A stretch of DNA of 64,000 bases. Origin: Candidatus Bathyarchaeota archaeon (GTDB taxonomy: Archaea > Thermoproteota > Bathyarchaeia > Bathyarchaeales > Bathycorpusculaceae). Within the stretch, counting starts at the first letter, position 1; the number at the start of each line of letters is the position of its first letter. The position numbers and the translations under genes were made by a program. The stretch is from contig JAOZID010000010.1 of assembly GCA_026014465.1 (NCBI GenBank), positions 1,026,303 through 1,090,302 of the forward strand. Reading direction: 5' to 3'. The notes beneath the pieces are model-generated. The model was not told the DNA's origin, did no database searches, and saw only the letters and a list, made by a program, of their open reading frames with translations. Below, one piece after another: positions 18,198 through 29,358 of the stretch.

Positions 18198-19247
18198 ATG
18201 GGGTTGAAACTGCAAGGTATTTCGAAGACGTGGCAGGGGTTTAGGCTGCAAGACATCAGCTTAAATGTGCAGGACGATGAGTACTTCATACTGCTTGGAC
18301 CCACAGGCTCAGGCAAAACGCTGCTGCTTGAAACCATCATGGGCTTCCACAGACCCGACCACGGCAAAATCCTCCTCAACAACACCGACATAACCACATT
18401 GCCGCCTGAGAAAAGAAGAATTGGCTACGTTGCCCAAAACAGCATGCTCTTTCCCCACATGAAAGTCGCTCAGAACGTAGAGTTTGGCTTGAAAATGCAG
18501 CGTATCGAGGAATCGGTGCGTAAGCGTAAAGTACGGGAGGTTTTGGAAGCCACGGGCATTGAGTATTTGGCGCAGCGGTATCCTTCGGGTCTAAGTGGGG
18601 GCGAAAAACAAAAAGTAGCATTGGCGCGGGTGTTGGCTATTGATTCTGAGACGATTTTGCTTGATGAGCCGCTCTCGGCGTTGGATGCGGAAGCTGCCCG
18701 TGACTTGCGCGCTGAACTAAAACGTATCCACCAAACAGGCAAAACTATACTGCATGTGACCCACAGCCAAATCGAAGGCTTCAGCTTGGGCGAGAGCGTA
18801 GGCATAATGCGGCAGGGCACGTTGGTTCAGACGGGCAAAATGCATGAAGTCTTCGCAAAACCTAACAGTGAATTTTCCGCCAAGTTCTTGGGGTACGAAA
18901 ACGTCTTCAAAGCAAACTTGAAAAACCGCGCCCAAGGGGTGGTTGAAGTGGAAGGGGTAGAGGTGAAAACTGCTGGTTCCGCAGGTGAGGGGGCGGGTTT
19001 TGTTGCGGTTAGACCTGAAGACATCGCCGTGCACATAGAGCCTGTCGTCGCCGATGAGGAACGCAACGTTTTGGCGGGAGAGATAGTTGACTGTATTGAT
19101 CAGGGCAGTTTTGTTGCGTTGACAGTTGAGGCAAAGTTGACGCTCCAGACATTGATGACTAAAAGCGCTTTTCTGGAGAGCAGTTTCCAAACAGGACAAC
19201 AAGTCTGGCTGAGCTTCAAAAAAGAAACCGTTAAAATCATCCCATAA
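18198..19247 (+). CDS. wtpC: Tungstate/molybdate ABC transporter, ATP-binding protein
   Basis: The 349-residue ATPase energises WtpB. Walker A is LLGPTGSGKTLLLETIMG, the Q-loop region is IGYVAQNSMLFPHMKV, the ABC signature is LSGGEKQKVALARVLA, and Walker B is ILLDEPLSALD with the H-loop THSQIEG. The ~120-residue C-terminal half has the MOP/TOBE-like beta domain (GFVAVRPEDIAV, AGEIVDCIDQGSFVALTVEA), which in this family may sense oxyanion. Start ATG 18198 has GGAGG 9 bases upstream, so the open frame from 18153 was rejected as the start. Confidence 0.95.
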   Translation: MGLKLQGISKTWQGFRLQDISLNVQDDEYFILLGPTGSGKTLLLETIMGFHRPDHGKILLNNTDITTLPPEKRRIGYVAQNSMLFPHMKVAQNVEFGLKMQRIEESVRKRKVREVLEATGIEYLAQRYPSGLSGGEKQKVALARVLAIDSETILLDEPLSALDAEAARDLRAELKRIHQTGKTILHVTHSQIEGFSLGESVGIMRQGTLVQTGKMHEVFAKPNSEFSAKFLGYENVFKANLKNRAQGVVEVEGVEVKTAGSAGEGAGFVAVRPEDIAVHIEPVVADEERNVLAGEIVDCIDQGSFVALTVEAKLTLQTLMTKSAFLESSFQTGQQVWLSFKKETVKIIP

Positions 19248-19324
19248 GCCTTGTTCATCAACCAACCTGAACGGGGTATCGAGGCGCTCTAAAAGCGCTA
19301 AAAGCCAAAGCAGGGGAAACAGTT

Positions 19325-19891
19325 GTGCTTAACGCCCAAGTAGTAGAGGAACTGTCCAAGGTGCTCAAGCCTTTCGCGGGTAATCAAGACGCAAGCGCAG
19401 CCGTAGCACTCATGATCAAACCCACCAAAGAAGACCTTGAATTCTTGCTGGTAAAACGCGTCCAAAACCCCCACGACCCTTGGTCGGGGCACATGGCGCT
19501 TCCAGGTGGAAAACGAGACCTCAACGATGCAGATTTGCTAGAGACGGTGGTGCGTGAGACGTTTGAGGAAACAGGCATCGACCTGCGCGGCGGTAGACTG
19601 CTTGGGGTTTGTTCGGTGGTTTGTTCTGAGCGGCGACCTGATATGTGGGTTTTACCGTTTGTTTTTTTGGTGAAGGGCGAGCCGCAGGTGAAGTTGAGCC
19701 GTGGCGAGCTGGAAACGTTTGTTTGGGCGTCCTGTGGGCGACTTGAAGAGAGCAGGGGTACTGCTTGTGTGGGGGCGCGTGAGGTTTGCGCGTTTGTTTT
19801 GGGGGAAAACGTGGTGTGGGGCTTGACGTATAGGATTCTTGACGAGTTCATCCAGACCATTAAGCGTCTGCTAAAAACGCAAAAACTATAG
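19325..19891 (+). CDS. Nudix hydrolase, CoA-diphosphatase-like
   Basis: This 188-residue Nudix hydrolase has the catalytic helix DADLLETVVRETFEETGIDL with the REx2EExGU core. The N-terminal half of the box is GGKRDLNDADL, where the first Glu of the canonical box is replaced. This spacing is that of the CoA/ADP-ribose pyrophosphatase (NudL/YeaB) group. The preceding strand HMALPGGK and the upstream DPWSGHMALPGG are also typical of that group. The substrate is a likely nucleoside diphosphate linked to X, for example CoA. GTG start; GGGGAAA upstream. Confidence 0.85.
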   Translation: MLNAQVVEELSKVLKPFAGNQDASAAVALMIKPTKEDLEFLLVKRVQNPHDPWSGHMALPGGKRDLNDADLLETVVRETFEETGIDLRGGRLLGVCSVVCSERRPDMWVLPFVFLVKGEPQVKLSRGELETFVWASCGRLEESRGTACVGAREVCAFVLGENVVWGLTYRILDEFIQTIKRLLKTQKL

Positions 19892-19983
19892 CAGCAAGCA
19901 GGGAATTCATGGAAACAGCTTGGGCTCTTGGGCATCTTTATTAATGAACCAGACGGTTAAGCTGTAGTAGTGGTGAATGCATC

Positions 19984-20511
19984 GTGATGCGCCAAAAGGC
20001 TACCTCTCAAATTCTTGAAGACCTGCTCGTTGAGCTCCAACACAAAAACGTCACAATCCCCGAAAACATCATCAATAATTTGCGTTCGGCAAGAAGCCTC
20101 ATGAATGTTGTGGAAGCAAGCCAAAACACCCGCGGCGAGGTTCCCGTGAAAATTGACGAGTACCTAAGCAGTGTGGAAGCGTATTTGGTAACGGAGGCAG
20201 GCAAAACGTGGGATGGCGAAAAAATTGATTCGTGGCTAAGAAAACTTGAAGTAGCAAACTGCGACGCATGCGCAACAACAATTATAGAACCCAGAAAAGA
20301 CAACCGTTTCGTCACGGGCGTCCCTCGAGACCAAAAATGGGTACGCGTAGAAGCCATCGCCGAAATACCCCTAGAGAAGCTAGAACAGCTCGCAACGGAG
20401 AACAAACTGCAATTCCGCGAAGAAAACACCAAACAACTCGTCGTCTACGGCAGCCAAGACGACATCAAACAATTCATAAAAACCATGACCCAACAAACAC
20501 CCAAAAAATAG
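19984..20511 (+). CDS. DUF2096-like conserved protein
   Basis: This ~175-residue soluble protein resembles the DUF2096 family of methanogens and related archaea. An N-terminal helical part (LEDLLVELQHKNVTIPENII) is followed by NVVEASQNTRGEVPVKIDE, then a stretch with WVRVEAIAEIPLEKLEQLA, which looks like a ferredoxin-like strand-helix, and ends in KQLVVYGSQDDIKQFIKTM. The family has no established function. Start GTG 19984 or the adjacent ATG 19987 both follow GGTGAA. Confidence 0.65.
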   Translation: MMRQKATSQILEDLLVELQHKNVTIPENIINNLRSARSLMNVVEASQNTRGEVPVKIDEYLSSVEAYLVTEAGKTWDGEKIDSWLRKLEVANCDACATTIIEPRKDNRFVTGVPRDQKWVRVEAIAEIPLEKLEQLATENKLQFREENTKQLVVYGSQDDIKQFIKTMTQQTPKK

Positions 20512-20539
20512 CGGTACACCCCTTCTTTTGGTTTCCTTG

Positions 20540-21262
20540 CTATTTTCTGTTTATTCTAGGAGGAAGGGATGGTTTCTTTTGGGTTGAAACCCGCGTTACG
20601 GCTTTGACGACTTTTGTTGTGAGGGGTTTGGCGGGGGAGGTTTTTAGGGTTGCTTTGCGGTTTGTGGCGCTGGCTTGGGCGAATAGCGCGGCAGGGTTTG
20701 TGTTTAGTGATTGCTGGTATAGGGTGGAGAGGTTGTTTTTGAGTTGCAGGTGGTTTTGGTAGAGTTTGTAGCCTATGGAGCCCGTTTTTAACTCGGTTAA
20801 ATCCAGTATGCGCAGGCATAGATCTATGGTTGCTCGGATAGGTTTGAGTTGGGGGTCAAAAGCTTCCTCGACAACGGTTACGTCGACTAGGCACACGGGC
20901 AAAACCCGTTTAGGTCCCCAGAAAAACAGGGTTACTTGGGGTTCTTTGGCTGTTGAAGGTTTGAGGACAGATTCGAGGGCAGAGAGGGCGGGGTGTAAAC
21001 CGTTTTCGACTGCTATGGGGTTTTGGTTTGGATGCTCAAGCTGGTCAGCGGCGTCAAGTTCGAGTACCAGATAAACAAGCTCACAAAGACTTTGGGTTTT
21101 GGGGGCAACTTTAGGTTCATCTTGGTCCAGATTAGACAAGGTACGAGTGAGTGTTTGGGGGTTGTACTGGAAAACAAAAACAGGGTCATTTTTAGCGAAG
21201 GATTTAGCGTTGGCGGCTACAGAGACCAAGGCGCCTTTTACAAGGTTGGGTCGGCTGGGCAC
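20540..21262 (-). CDS. Contractile injection system tube-initiator-like protein (CIS tube / Afp7 type)
   Basis: This 240-residue protein has the signature of the CIS-tube N-terminal domain: KNDPVFVFQYNPQTLTRTLS (the FQFNP-type motif), CELVYLVLELDAADQLEH, EPQVTLFFWGPKRVLPVCL, and EEAFDPQLKPIRATIDLCLR. In contractile injection systems and T4-like phages this subunit (gp53/Afp7 relatives, often with LysM) joins the spike to the tail tube. Residues ~170-240 are Ala/Ser/Lys-rich with no LysM I can see. It is 20 bases downstream of the tube gene; GTG start. Confidence 0.75.
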   Translation of the reverse strand: MPSRPNLVKGALVSVAANAKSFAKNDPVFVFQYNPQTLTRTLSNLDQDEPKVAPKTQSLCELVYLVLELDAADQLEHPNQNPIAVENGLHPALSALESVLKPSTAKEPQVTLFFWGPKRVLPVCLVDVTVVEEAFDPQLKPIRATIDLCLRILDLTELKTGSIGYKLYQNHLQLKNNLSTLYQQSLNTNPAALFAQASATNRKATLKTSPAKPLTTKVVKAVTRVSTQKKPSLPPRINRK

Positions 21263-21282
21263 AGCGGGTCATCCTTTCGTGC

Positions 21283-21804
21283 TTATTTGCCTGTTTGGGA
21301 TTTCTCGGTGGGTTCGGTAACTGCGGTGTCGCGTTCCCAGCCTTCGTTTTCGATTCTTATGGTCTGGATGGCGATGGCGTTTGCATTTGCATCTAACTCG
21401 GGCAGTGCCTGATACTCTGAAACCCAGCAGCGGTAAACCCGGTACGCGATGGCAAGCTGCCCTGCTTCGTTGTATAACTCAATTACCAAGTCTTTGCGAA
21501 AATCCTTCAAAGCCACCTCGTTTCCCAAGCCTGCACCAAAATTCCAGACCTTGTTTGCCCACTGCTCAAACTCTACATCATGCGTCACGCCCCGCTCCAA
21601 AACAATGGGGTCATAGCAGGTTCTACCAGGCGATTTATGCTCAATGCTAGGGTCGCCACCTTCCCTGTGCGTTATAACTTCTGTGACGCGACGCAGCGAA
21701 CTCATTTTTGAAACGCCCGCGACGTAACGTCCATCCCATTTCACGCGGAACTTGAAGTTCTTGTAAGGGTCAAGCCGAGAAGAATTTACAGTAAACTGAG
21801 GCAT
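21283..21804 (-). CDS. Contractile injection system inner tube protein (gp19/Hcp-like)
   Basis: The ~173-residue protein matches the conserved phage-tail-region family related to T4 gp19 and the Afp/PVC tube. Visible blocks are RLDPYKNFKFRVKWDGRYVA, then GVSKMSSLRRVTEVITHREG, SPGRTCYDPIVLERGVTHD, FEQWANKVWNFG and FRKDLVIELYNEAGQLAIAY, ending in IAIQTIRIENEGWERD. Such proteins stack as hexameric rings through which effectors are loaded. Start ATG 21804 has AAGGTG upstream. No sheath, baseplate, spike or ATPase gene is adjacent. Confidence 0.8.
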   Translation of the reverse strand: MPQFTVNSSRLDPYKNFKFRVKWDGRYVAGVSKMSSLRRVTEVITHREGGDPSIEHKSPGRTCYDPIVLERGVTHDVEFEQWANKVWNFGAGLGNEVALKDFRKDLVIELYNEAGQLAIAYRVYRCWVSEYQALPELDANANAIAIQTIRIENEGWERDTAVTEPTEKSQTGK

Positions 21805-21964
21805 CAAAGGCACCTTCTGTTCCCTATCCGCAGCCACAACTTATTATTTTTGCGGTAACCCCAACAAGGCGAACTTGGCAAAACGGCAAACAACTGACGA
21901 TGTAGGGTCTAATCCGAAAGCTTAATTCTTTTGGCTACGTACCTGTTAGGGTGGAGGCGTGTTG

Positions 21965-22105
21965 TTGTCAAGTAAAGAGGAGCTTCCTTGTTGTGAACGG
22001 TGCGGCAATCCTATTGACGACTGCAAATGTGCTTGTCCGTATTGTGGCGAAACGTCTGGTTGTGACTGCTGTACAGGGTATGGCAGAGCAACAGGCGGCG
22101 GATAA
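21965..22105 (+). CDS. Cysteine-rich 46-residue mini-protein
   Basis: A TTG start at 21965 sits 7 bases after GGAGG (21954-21958). The frame runs to TAA at 22105 and encodes 46 residues with ten cysteines. They are arranged as CCxxC near the start, CxCxCxxC in the middle and CxCC near the end (key segments CCERCG, CKCACPYCGE, CDCCTG). This suggests a zinc- or Fe-S-binding mini-protein, such as a double zinc ribbon. It lies directly upstream of the 2-oxoacid oxidoreductase genes. GTG 21959 or TTG 21962 are alternative starts. Confidence 0.55.
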   Translation: MSSKEELPCCERCGNPIDDCKCACPYCGETSGCDCCTGYGRATGGG

Positions 22106-22157
22106 AAACCGCGTTTTCGCAGAAAAAAGTTGATGCATTATTTGATGAGGTAAAGGT

Positions 22158-25029
<2,872 letters not shown>

Positions 25030-25211
25030 AACAACCCCCCACACCTTTTCTTCTTTTTTTGGATTTCACAAGTAAAGCGGATTTCTTGCGCATAAGGTAA
25101 GCTGTGTTTTGTTGGCAGCAGGCGTTAAGGTGCGGTTTGGGGGCTTTGCTGCTGTTGGTTGGTGGATAAAATAAGTAGCCGCCGTGTTGGCGGTTTGCGG
25201 GTTTGTGGGGT

Positions 25212-25529
25212 TTAGAGGACGGTTAGTTTGCCGTATTTTCCAACGTTGAGTTGGATTTCGCCTTTGAAGCTGGTTATGTAACCGTTTTCTATTTTGATTT
25301 TGTCGCCTTCTTGGACTTGGTCGATTTGTTCGTTCCACAGGGTTAGTTTGATGGTACCGCTGGTGTCTTCAACGATGACATCTGCCACCGTGTAGGTTTC
25401 GTCCTTGTAGCGGGATTGGACTTGACGGGGGGGATTTTTCATAACAACTGTTGCTTCAACTTCGACTCTTTTCATTCCATCTTGCAAATCTTTAATTTCC
25501 AAACGTGTTCTCTCCATCAATTTTGTCAT
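25212..25529 (-). CDS. OB-fold single-stranded DNA-binding-like protein
   Basis: This 105-residue protein is one RPA/SSB-type OB fold. The visible strands are RVEVEATVVMKNPPRQVQSR, YTVADVIVEDTSGTIKLTLW, then VQEGDKIKIENGYITSFKGE and IQLNVGKYGKLTV. The DTSGTIKLTLWNEQ block is typical of archaeal RPA-like and Sulfolobus-type SSB OB domains. There is no long acidic tail, so it may be a short SSB or a component of an RPA-like complex. ATG at 25529 and ATG at 25517 are both possible starts. Confidence 0.8.
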   Translation of the reverse strand: MTKLMERTRLEIKDLQDGMKRVEVEATVVMKNPPRQVQSRYKDETYTVADVIVEDTSGTIKLTLWNEQIDQVQEGDKIKIENGYITSFKGEIQLNVGKYGKLTVL

Positions 25530-25639
25530 CTTAGAACATAAGGTTCTGTCGAGAGGATATTACGTGCAAAAAAAGCCCTCCAATCATATAAAGATTACTT
25601 ACATCGGCAACTCAACTAAAAAGACTATGAATTGCAGAA

Positions 25640-26491
25640 TTAATAGCGGCTTTGGTTTTTTCTAAGTATTATTGCTCCAGTTAACACAGCTAATGCCAAC
25701 AGTAAGATAACCGTGATGAGTGCCCAAGCTGGAAATTCTGGCGAGGGCAAAGTTGGCGTTGAAGTGGGACTTGAAGAGCCCAATGGAGAAGACGGGGTTG
25801 TTATGGTTGGAGTTGCCGTGGATGATTCTGAGGGCAAAGATTGGAGTATTTTTAGGGTTTGGGTGCTGCTCCAGCCGCTTGTTTCCCCACTGAAAACATA
25901 AGGATACAAATCAAAGATACTCTCCCCAGTCCAGTTCTGGTTCAGTTCACGATGCACACACCCCAAGTATGCTTGCACCTGAACATCCAACTGCCCGCCC
26001 TCAGGAACAATAAACTGCGCAGGCGAGTATCCATCGTAGTAGTAGCGGTCTTTGTCCACCAAATAAAAAAGCAGGGTAGTGTTTTCTGAATCTGACGGCG
26101 GGAGCATATCTTCGGGGTTGTATAGAACCCGCCAGTCTTCGTATTTGGTGTTATTTTGCGGGTGATAGTCTTTGACATGGAAGTTGTAATACAATCGGGT
26201 CGGTCCATAAGCAGTATCTACAGGAGCATATTTATGGTTCTTAATTGTTAGTTCAATGCCTTTTTTGACGTGATACCCTTCTTCAAGAACTACTGATTGA
26301 CCTGTCTCAGGGTCAACACCATAAACTGGCGGCGCATCAAACGGTGAATCCAAAAAACGCAAGGTGAATTCTGGAACCGACGGCTTGGTAACCTGCGCCG
26401 CACAACATAGAATACTTAGGGGTAAGCCACCAGCAATTATGGCTACTAAAAGCAACGCCACAAGCCGCTTTTGCTTCACCCAACCACCCAT
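25640..26491 (-). CDS. Exported, membrane-anchored hypothetical protein
   Basis: This 283-residue protein has a signal peptide (LVALLLVAIIAGGLPLSILC), an extracellular part of ~210 residues, a Ser/Thr/Pro-rich stalk (residues ~215-245) and a C-terminal membrane helix (AWALITVILLLALAVLTGAI) with a basic end. The outer part is rich in Tyr, Asn and Pro, with several N-glycosylation sequons (NNTK, ENTT, NWTG). It contains ELTIKNHKYAPVDT, a beta-sandwich-like strand. I do not recognise a family. Its neighbour at 26604 is also an envelope protein. Confidence 0.65.
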   Translation of the reverse strand: MGGWVKQKRLVALLLVAIIAGGLPLSILCCAAQVTKPSVPEFTLRFLDSPFDAPPVYGVDPETGQSVVLEEGYHVKKGIELTIKNHKYAPVDTAYGPTRLYYNFHVKDYHPQNNTKYEDWRVLYNPEDMLPPSDSENTTLLFYLVDKDRYYYDGYSPAQFIVPEGGQLDVQVQAYLGCVHRELNQNWTGESIFDLYPYVFSGETSGWSSTQTLKILQSLPSESSTATPTITTPSSPLGSSSPTSTPTLPSPEFPAWALITVILLLALAVLTGAIILRKNQSRY

Positions 26492-26603
26492 TTAAAAATA
26501 AGGCATATTCTGCTTAAAAACGCTTACACTGCAAATGCAACAAAACCCGCCTTGGTGAACCTGTTGAATCTGCCTAAAAGAAAAAAGGCGAAAGGAAGGG
26601 GGG

Positions 26604-27797
26604 TTAGATGGCGATGATGTTTAGGAGCAGGTAGATGTAGGGTAGTACGAAGAAGGATATGGTGTAGGCTAGAACGGAGACGAGTGCGCAGTTTCGCCAT
26701 GTGAGTTCTGTTAGTGCGTGTACGATTATGGTTCCTAATCCTGCGAGCCATGCTAGTGCGGCTATTTGGATGACGTAGTAGAGGGTTAGGAATCCTTCAA
26801 GGGCAGATTGGTAAGCCATTACGCCTGCGGGTTGGTCTTCGCCAGGGACTAGGGCTTGAGCTTCGATTGGGAAGTATACGTCGGGGAGGGTTGTAGCTGC
26901 GACGGTTGTTATTGCGGCTTGTATGCAGACAACGATTAGGGCAAAGCCTATGGCTATCATCAGGGGCTTCCAGGTTGTTACGCCTTTGAAGGCTTTGATT
27001 AGGAAGTAGAAAAGCGCTGAGGTTAAGAGCCATTGGATAAGGATTTGTAGCAGGGCGTTTTGGACGAAGAATATGTAGAAGTCAGTGCCGCTTGCGCTTA
27101 TCACGGTGTCAGAAAGCCCGCGGAAGAACATGGCGTCAAAACGCAGGGTTATGTCTGAACTGGTGGGGTAGGTGAATTCAAGTTTTAGGTCGGTGAGGCT
27201 TCCCCACTGTGCATTGCCCGTGGTTGACCAGCCTTGCACGTCGGGTCCAACGGCTAAAGTGAGGTTATTCCAAACTTCAGTGTCTATGCTGGTGAAATAC
27301 GAGGTTATGTCTTGGGCAAAGTAGTCGGCGGAGGAGTTATCGGAGTACAAATACAGCATGACACTGTTTGGAGATGCTTGAGGCGAAGCCTGCTTTATAC
27401 GCATGGACATATTCGGGAACCCATCGGAGCTACAGTTAGCGGTGCCGTTGAAATCCAAGGTCGCCGCGAGGCTACTACTGTCGGAGAGGGCAATTTGCAA
27501 ACTGCTGTTGCCATAGTTGGTGGCGTTTATGAAATCCGCCAAGTTGCTGTTCACAGATGCAGCCGCGGGAACTGTTGTCCACAAAGTAGTGTTTTGTGTC
27601 CAAGAGCCAAGCTGAGTCCCAGTGGGATAAGTTACCTCAAAATTCTGCTTAGAATAATGCGTGTTCCAAAAACTCGTCTGCAAAGCAACAAACAATATAA
27701 CAATCACAATAGGACCAAAATAACGCGGGTTCTCCACTATCTTCTTGAAAGCTTTATGGGGCTTGTAGAGTACCGCAAGTATGTCAGTAACAAACAA
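26604..27797 (-). CDS. Yip1-like polytopic membrane protein with large extracellular insert
   Basis: This 397-residue membrane protein begins VTDILAVLYKPHKAFKKIVE, the common N-terminal signature of archaeal/bacterial Yip1-domain proteins, followed by helix 1 (GPIVIVILFVALQTSFW). Residues ~50-235 form an extracellular, Ser/Asn-rich beta-type domain with many N-x-S/T sites. Five to six C-terminal helices follow (ILIQWLLTSALFYFLIKAF, PLMIAIGFALIVVCIQAAI, and others). Yip1 domains usually lack such an outer insert. The function is unknown; a role in envelope or membrane organisation is inference. Confidence 0.7.
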   Translation of the reverse strand: MFVTDILAVLYKPHKAFKKIVENPRYFGPIVIVILFVALQTSFWNTHYSKQNFEVTYPTGTQLGSWTQNTTLWTTVPAAASVNSNLADFINATNYGNSSLQIALSDSSSLAATLDFNGTANCSSDGFPNMSMRIKQASPQASPNSVMLYLYSDNSSADYFAQDITSYFTSIDTEVWNNLTLAVGPDVQGWSTTGNAQWGSLTDLKLEFTYPTSSDITLRFDAMFFRGLSDTVISASGTDFYIFFVQNALLQILIQWLLTSALFYFLIKAFKGVTTWKPLMIAIGFALIVVCIQAAITTVAATTLPDVYFPIEAQALVPGEDQPAGVMAYQSALEGFLTLYYVIQIAALAWLAGLGTIIVHALTELTWRNCALVSVLAYTISFFVLPYIYLLLNIIAI

Positions 27798-27849
27798 TCG
27801 CTTAGGCTCCGAATATAGTCAAATTTAAGACCGATTTAATAAGTGTTTG

Positions 27850-29358
27850 TTACATGCCGCTTTTTAGGCGGCGGTATGTTGTGTAGTCGACGTATTCGGC
27901 GAAGGGGTTGTCGGTTTGGTATTTGACGGTTAGTTTTTGTTGTTTGCGTTTCTCGAGCAGTTGGCGGGTTGTTCGCAGCAAGTAGGCGTCGCTTCCTGCG
28001 CCTGAGCCGTAGCTGGCAACTAGGATGTGGGCGTCGGGTTTGGCTATGTCAAGCACTGCGGCTAATCCGACAGGAGAGCAACCTGAGTAGGTGTTTCCGA
28101 ACTTGTTAACCTGCAACGCGCAGCCGTACTGTTCCTCTTTAAAGCCCAGCTCCTTGGCGACTTTCACGGGGAACGCGGGGTTAGGTTGGTGGGGCACGAA
28201 GTAGTCCAAGTCGCTGGCTTGGAGGTTTTTTTGCTCCATAAGTTTGGATGCGGCTTTGCGTACGTGTTTGAAGTATGCGGGGTCGCCGGTGAATCTGCCT
28301 CCGTGCATGGGGAATGCTTCGCCGTCGCGGCGCCAAAAATCAGGCGTATCTGAAGTGCACGAGTACCAGCCTTCAATTTCGGCGATGACATCGTGCTTGC
28401 CAAAGATGAATGCAGCTCCGCCATAACCCACAAACAAATCCAGCTCTCCACCGGGGCATCCTCGCGGCGCAGCTTGGCTGTTGTCGGCGCCTATGACCAT
28501 GGCGTATTTGACGTTTGAACGCGGGTAATTTACAAGGGCTGCGGCGTCTTTGAACATGCTGGTTGCGGCTTTGCAGGCGAACTCTGTGTCCACAGCGTCC
28601 ACGCTTTGCAAATCGCCGTCTTCTTCACCAAGCTTTAGCACCTGAGCGACCTTGGAGGCGATAGGTTTTACGGCGTACGGGTTGGACTCTGACCCCACGT
28701 AGACCTTGCCTACCTGTGAGCTGTCGATGCCGCAGTGAATCAAAGCGGATTTTCCCGCCTCCACCGCCGCAGTCACAGCGTCTTCATCAACAAACGGCAC
28801 CGCACGCTCCATACCACCCTCACGAATCCTAAAACGAGACGTGTACACGCCATAACCCACAATGCCGGGAAACTCGTATTCTTTGTTTTTGGCGTTTACG
28901 ACGTATTCGCGGTGGGGATAGTATTCGTCGGCTAACGTGAAGGCTAAGGAGATGGTGGGGATGACTTCTTTTTTGGTTACGGAGTAGCGTCGGCGAAAAC
29001 GCGGGACGACTTCGCGTCCTTCTAGGGAGGAGAAGTCTATGGTTTCGCCTTTTTTGATGATTTGGTCGGTGAGTCGGCAGGGGACGCGGATTTTGCCGTT
29101 GTGGAAGGCGACTATGCCGTAGACGTAGCTGCCGAGTTTGGTGAATTTGTTAGTGGGTTCGGTGACTAGGGTGCACAGTTCTAGGGTGCCTTTGTCGTAG
29201 AAGAGGTCTACGGCGTCCATTTTTTCGTAGCTTTTTCTGCCGCAGTCGCCGCAGTAGTCGCGTACGTCAAAGTATTCTTTGCCGCATATTTGGCATCGGC
29301 TGGCTCGGAGTCTATCGCCTAGGTAGGAGACTCTGCGTTCGATGGGTTCGCTGCTCAT
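27850..29358 (-). CDS. DUF35 (Zn ribbon + OB) fused to hydroxymethylglutaryl-CoA synthase
   Basis: This 502-residue fusion protein has an N-terminal DUF35 part (~1-135): a zinc ribbon CQICGKEYFDVRDYCGDCGR followed by an OB-like domain. The HMG-CoA synthase domain (~145-502) has the nucleophile in AVDTEFACKAATSMF, the SYT/SCTSDTPDFWRR block, and VPHQPNPAFPVKVAKELGF with the catalytic His. In other archaea DUF35, thiolase and HMG-CoA synthase are three separate polypeptides that form one complex. Here two are joined. The ATG at 29358 overlaps the stop of the thiolase-like gene (ATGA) with GGGAGA upstream, so the pair is translationally coupled. Confidence 0.9.
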   Translation of the reverse strand: MSSEPIERRVSYLGDRLRASRCQICGKEYFDVRDYCGDCGRKSYEKMDAVDLFYDKGTLELCTLVTEPTNKFTKLGSYVYGIVAFHNGKIRVPCRLTDQIIKKGETIDFSSLEGREVVPRFRRRYSVTKKEVIPTISLAFTLADEYYPHREYVVNAKNKEYEFPGIVGYGVYTSRFRIREGGMERAVPFVDEDAVTAAVEAGKSALIHCGIDSSQVGKVYVGSESNPYAVKPIASKVAQVLKLGEEDGDLQSVDAVDTEFACKAATSMFKDAAALVNYPRSNVKYAMVIGADNSQAAPRGCPGGELDLFVGYGGAAFIFGKHDVIAEIEGWYSCTSDTPDFWRRDGEAFPMHGGRFTGDPAYFKHVRKAASKLMEQKNLQASDLDYFVPHQPNPAFPVKVAKELGFKEEQYGCALQVNKFGNTYSGCSPVGLAAVLDIAKPDAHILVASYGSGAGSDAYLLRTTRQLLEKRKQQKLTVKYQTDNPFAEYVDYTTYRRLKSGM

